47,398 bases of DNA from Spirogloea muscicola. Lineage: Eukaryota; Streptophyta; Zygnematophyceae; Spirogloeales; Spirogloeaceae. The stretch is taken from contig WELB01000029.1 of assembly GCA_009602725.1 (NCBI GenBank), forward strand, positions 470,055 through 517,452, in the 5' to 3' direction. A model generated the notes under the pieces. The model was given only the letters and a program-made list of their open reading frames with translations, made no database searches and was not told the DNA's origin. The position numbers and the translations under genes are program-made. Of this stretch, positions 43,687 to 47,398 are shown in pieces (the first letter of the stretch is position 1; each line of letters opens with the position of its first letter).

Positions 43687-46022
43687 CGCTGCGGCCGGCC
43701 ACCGACGTGGCGTGCCAGGAGGGCAACCGCCACGCCGCCGTGGACCGCACGCTCGACGCTGCCGCCTTCCACAGCTGGCGGGAGGTCGACAACCCCTGGA
43801 CGGCCGAGGACGAGGCTGACGGAGGTCTGGCGCTGCTGCCATCGCCAAGCACTTGCGCTGTCGCAGCCGCTGCCGCTGCAGTTGCAGGCTAGCTGTGCGA
43901 CTGCCACTGACGTTGGCCGGTGGCGCAATGCGTGCAGGCGATCTGACGTACGTCAACCTGCTGCTCAACCCCGAGGGATACACGGGCTACAAGGGCGACT
44001 CGGCGCGCCGCATCTGGCAGGCCATCTACGCCGAGAACTGCTTCAGTGGTAAGCCTTGGCCGGCTCGCAAGCTTGGACTGCTACGATAGCATGCCAAGAC
44101 GCTCGTCAGTAATCGATAATGGTTCAACAGCAAGGCACTGCTTGCCAATGTGTCTCCATTTGTTCCTAAAGCTTACTCTATTGGCGTGGCCTGCTGCCTG
44201 TCTTTCCCCGGATAGGCGGCCTGAACGATACCTGCACGGAGCGCCGTATCTTCTACCGCCTCATCTCAGGCCTGCACACCTCCGTGTCGACACACATCGC
44301 TGCTCACTACCTGCTTGACCAGGCACAAGATCAGGTGCGCCGGCGGAATGCTGCTGCAGATAGTGTACGATGAGATTAGGTGTTGCTCTCAATATTTATC
44401 GGGACTATATTTCATCATTGCAGGACTTCACAGCTGGAGTTGCCCCACTCTGTAGCTCACTCCTCATCTTCACTTCCGTTTGTGTATAGTCATTTCAGTG
44501 TGATTGATCATCAAAGTCAATGCCTTTAATAGGAAGTGTGCTCCACTTTGCTGCTGTCTTGCTATTCACCTATATGTGGAGGCTAAAATTGATCACGAGG
44601 CGGCATGCTGATGTTTCATTGCAGTGGGGTGAGAATCCTGCCATCTTCAAAGAGCGGGTCGCGGACGACCCGCAGCGTCTGCAAAATCTCTACTTCACCT
44701 TTCTGTTTGTGCTCCGCGCCGTCATGAAGGTGCGCTGACTCTAGCCTCACAGAGGCCAAATGCAGAGCTTTTGTTCCATGCTAGAAGGGCAGTCAATGAT
44801 TGTAGCTATCTTATTGTAGCTAGTACTGGCAAAAGATACGGTCATGGAGCTGCACGCTCTCCAAGCTTCTGTTCAAGCAGACCAGCCAGATAGCGTCAAG
44901 CCTATTAGCTCTGCTTCATGTCGTTAATGTAAGGAATCCTTTGTAATGAGCTCACCAACAGATCATAGTATACTGGCTCGGTCTGCAGGCTTCGGAGTAC
45001 CTGTCACAGGCCGAGTACAGCACGGGCAACTCGGGGGAGGACGCGGAGACGTCGGCGCTCATGGACCGCTTGGTGCATCACGAGCGCCTGCACGCGGCCT
45101 GCCCTGTGCCCTTTGACGAGGCACAGATGTGGAAGGGCGCCGATGGCCTGGAGCTCAAGCACCAGCTGCAGGGTCACTTTCGCAACATCAGGTGCACCAG
45201 TCATGCCCTTTACTCTTGAACATCTCTTATGCTTGGACGTTGACTTAGACTGTAAATGCTCCTCGTTGCCCTGACTCCACAAACATAATTAGACTTGGAT
45301 TCTTGCAATCCACACACTTTGATGCCTGGGTCAGGTCAATTTGTGGCATAAACTGGCCTTCACATTCAGCTTCTTTTGAAATCACGTTACCTTGTCAGCT
45401 GTGACGCACGGTGCAAAGCATCTGCATAGAGCTGATTTGACGGGTGCCTTGTGGGTCGGCAGTGCGCTTATGGATTGCGTCGGGTGCGAGAAGTGCCGGC
45501 TGTGGGGCAAGCTTCAAATCCTTGGCCTTGGCACCGCACTCAAGATCCTCTTCTCTGTTGATGCTTCAAATCCTAAGGAGAGCGTGGTGAGTTCACCGTT
45601 TTGCAAGAAAAAGAACATGCAAATACAAGCAGCTGGTGAAGTCATGCTGTCACTGGTAATCTTGATGTGACTGTTATGGAGGGCATCGTTATAAAGGAGC
45701 GTTGTTCGCTGTCCGTCACGTATTTGATAGGCAGCTACCTCTCTGGACGCTGACAGAATCTCTCACCACTACCTCTGTCTCTGAGTTGCAGCTCCATCTG
45801 CAGCGCAACGATGTGATTGCACTCATCAACCTCCTGGCGCGCCTCTCGGAGTCGATTGAGCTGGCCTCCCGCTTTCTTGAGGTGCTGGGCAGCCGCTTTG
45901 GCAGCAGCGCTACCGATGCAGCCGACATGACACCCTTGAGTTTGGCCCGCGATGGCGGCTCTAGCGGCGGCAGCTCGGCAAATACCGGCCAGGTTCTCTT
46001 GGACTCGGTACTCCCAGCTTGA
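43687..46022 (+). CDS. ERO1: ERO1, endoplasmic reticulum thiol oxidase (5'-truncated)
   Basis: FAD enzyme of the ER lumen that oxidises protein disulfide isomerase. Exons: from the N to 43824, then 43938-44048, 44216-44334, 44625-44729, 44989-45191, 45463-45596, 45792-46022 (stop 46020-46022). Conserved blocks in order: [68 protein letters not shown], and [20 protein letters not shown] with the active-site CxxCxxC and flavin-binding region, then [11 protein letters not shown] and [19 protein letters not shown]. The N-terminal shuttle cysteine pair and signal peptide are missing because the sequence begins mid-exon at the N. I infer that upstream exons were lost at a scaffold join or by rearrangement. 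Confidence 0.94.
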
Positions 46023-46802
46023 GGAGTCATTAACGCTCTGGATACGGCCCCCAGTCTGCTCAGATGCTCATCACTTAAATCACACACGTTGTAGTGGCTA
46101 TGCTTCGCCACACAGCCGAGAATATGTTTCAATTGTATGTCTGGTGGATGCAGCTTGAGCAGCACTACCAGGCAGCTCTTCCTTGCTTGCTTGTAAGAGT
46201 TGATGTGGCGACAAGCTCATAACCAACGCCCTCACGTGGTCATTAATCAGAGCTCTAAAAGAAATCAAGCGCACTGAAGTCACAGGCGCATGAGGAGCTG
46301 CTTTCCTTCTCTGTGACATGGCCATCTAGCATGAATTGCCAGTAATGAGCCTGAAAGCGCCAAGAACAAATTCTCAGACAACTATCGCGACTGCCAATTA
46401 AAAATCGGCTGCTGTGCTACTGCGGACCAGGGAGGTGGGATCTACATCTGCAGCTAAGCTCAAAGTTGGGGTAGATGGGATTGCAATAATGACATCAAGC
46501 ACCCACAATACATGGCAAGCACATGCGTAAGACGTACGCAGAGGTCGGCCAGCACACAGTTGCAGGATAGGCCCTGCCGCTGGTGCCGTAGCCAACGCAC
46601 ATACTGCGATGCTCCTGCAAGCTGCCTCTCCCCTGGTCTTGTGAGAGTCCGTGTTTGCTGCCGACCAGCAGAGCGCGCCTCAGCAGGCAGGTCAATGTAG
46701 CGAGTCGCAGCCAGTCGTCGCCGCAGACCGACTTGGGCGATGACACAAAGCTTCGGAGTGCCATGGGCTTCAGTCACAGGGCCATGGGCTGCCTGGTCTC
46801 AA
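46023..46802. other. Convergent 3' flanks of ERO1 and the SPC24-like gene
   Basis: No recognisable coding content on either strand. Mixed composition with no repeats of the mosaic family seen. Confidence 0.45.
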
Positions 46803-47398
46803 TCATGCCGCCGGTTGGGAAGCGTGCGCTGGCTCCAGCGGCGGCGGCTGCTCGTCCAGGATGTCCCAGATGGCGTTGGTCACGTCGAAGGCCGAGAGCC
46901 CAGCGGTGGCGACCTCGAAGGGCCGCACGTCGCCGCCAGCCAGGACGCGGCCCGCCACGCGGCCGGGCACGTCGGGGTCCCACGCGAGCTTCGACGCGTG
47001 CCCATATAGCGTCAGCTCGTGCCTGCGCAGCAGGAAGCGCCCGGAATTAAGTGCGGCAGAGTCGCCTAGAGCTAAATTTCAGAGCCCCATACCGACTAAT
47101 TGTCCAAGATTATCATGGTGCTGCCAAGACAGTATGAATGACCACTTCGTATTCCACAGACTGGCAGCAGGTGCGGCGGAGCCAGTGGGCGCCCATCTCA
47201 CAGTTTCACCGACTAGTTGCCATTAAGTAACCCTAATGTGCTGCCAAGACAGTAAGCGTGACCACTAACTAACCCAACATCACACTGGCAGTAGGTGCGG
47301 CCGTCTCACAGCGTGCGGGGGGCCTCCTGGCGGGCGAGGCGCTGGAGGCGCGCGGTGCGGGCGCGCAGGGCGCCCTCCTCGGCGCGCAGCGCGGCGGC
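46803..47398 (-). CDS. Probable kinetochore protein SPC24 (partial, runs off the right edge)
   Basis: NDC80-complex subunits such as SPC24 join the inner kinetochore to the microtubule-binding arm. Two exons: the window edge to 47310, and 46803-47022 (stop 46803-46805). The junction is in phase (ct plus g). The upstream exon is Arg/Leu-rich heptad sequence (ARTARLQRLARQ), consistent with a coiled coil. The last exon gives LHELTLYGHASKLAWDPD, VRPFEVATAGLSAFDVTNAI and WDILDEQ, resembling the RWD-like C-terminus of plant SPC24 (LYxSVTxI..., CNxIWxxI). The match is by remembered pattern only, so another RWD/coiled-coil protein is possible. Confidence 0.5.
47118..47312. repeat. Imperfect tandem duplication within the SPC24-like intron
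   Basis: GTGCTGCCAAGACAGTA at about 47120 and again at about 47238. Both are followed by GTGACCAC or ATGACCAC, CTGGCAG(C/T)AGGTGCGGC and TCTCACAG. The unit is about 118 bases. The second copy runs into the splice donor of the upstream exon (TCTCAC on the plus strand). Confidence 0.75.

Noticed and set aside
43219-44052. Forward frame of 277 residues in the right palindrome arm continuing into ERO1
   Set aside because: It is the mirror of the RTF1 leader (41371-41961), crosses an N and joins ERO1 out of its true frame.

Overview
The window is nuclear DNA of a photosynthetic-lineage eukaryote, most likely a green alga (Viridiplantae). Genes are split by many short GT-AG introns, first exons are very GC-rich, plant-type telomere-like CCCTAAA runs occur, and the protein set is eukaryotic, including a TBL/PMR5 polysaccharide O-acetyltransferase of plant architecture. 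I cannot decide between a chlorophyte and an early streptophyte alga. It is a draft scaffold: one 647-base N gap (34061-34707) and six single Ns (11656, 15779, 25509, 30119, 43686 and the gap edges apart), several of them sitting where gene structure breaks.

Layout from left to right: end of mitochondrial HSP60 (+, 90-210); a gene-free stretch; mosaic repeats (about 1.8-3.5 kb); a TBL-type O-acetyltransferase (+, 3460-6525); a PTB-type splicing factor (-, 7345-10273, first RRM not found) with an orphan SET-domain tail on the other strand (+, 10590-10709); a mitochondrial inner-membrane peptidase, IMP1-like (-, 11251-11655, 5' end lost at an N); mosaic repeats (11.9-13.3 kb); ataxin-3 deubiquitinase (-, 14429-15757) head-to-head with a SAMHD1/VEN4-like dNTPase of 16 exons (+, 16308-21051); ORC5 (-, about 21847-25139) with a long disordered N-terminus; a 254-base GA tract; the main mosaic-repeat block (25.9-31.7 kb) with two GC-rich, bacterial-looking fragments inside; a second, divergent PC-esterase (-, 32125-34060) head-to-head across the N gap with the minor-spliceosome protein U11/U12-20K (+, 34722-36111); RTF1 of the Paf1 complex (-, 37178-41502, 10 exons in a consistent reading frame); a 946-base-arm inverted repeat that duplicates the RTF1 start and promoter (41495-43685); ERO1 (+, 43687-46022, 5' part lost at the palindrome edge); and a probable SPC24 kinetochore subunit running off the right edge (-).

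The genes are unrelated housekeeping functions (protein folding, cell-wall modification, RNA processing, nucleotide pools, replication origin, transcription elongation, disulfide formation); there is no operon-like logic. Exon boundaries given below were placed by hand from splice-site dinucleotides, phase agreement and remembered family motifs. They are predictions.

The strongest candidates for something undescribed are the modular repeat family (a GGGCTGGC hairpin core plus a terminal TACTGAG motif, shuffled in both orientations and interleaved with foreign-looking GC-rich fragments), the perfect-looking palindrome that re-points the RTF1 promoter at ERO1, telomere-like tracts placed in the first introns of two unrelated genes, and a minor-spliceosome subunit in an alga.
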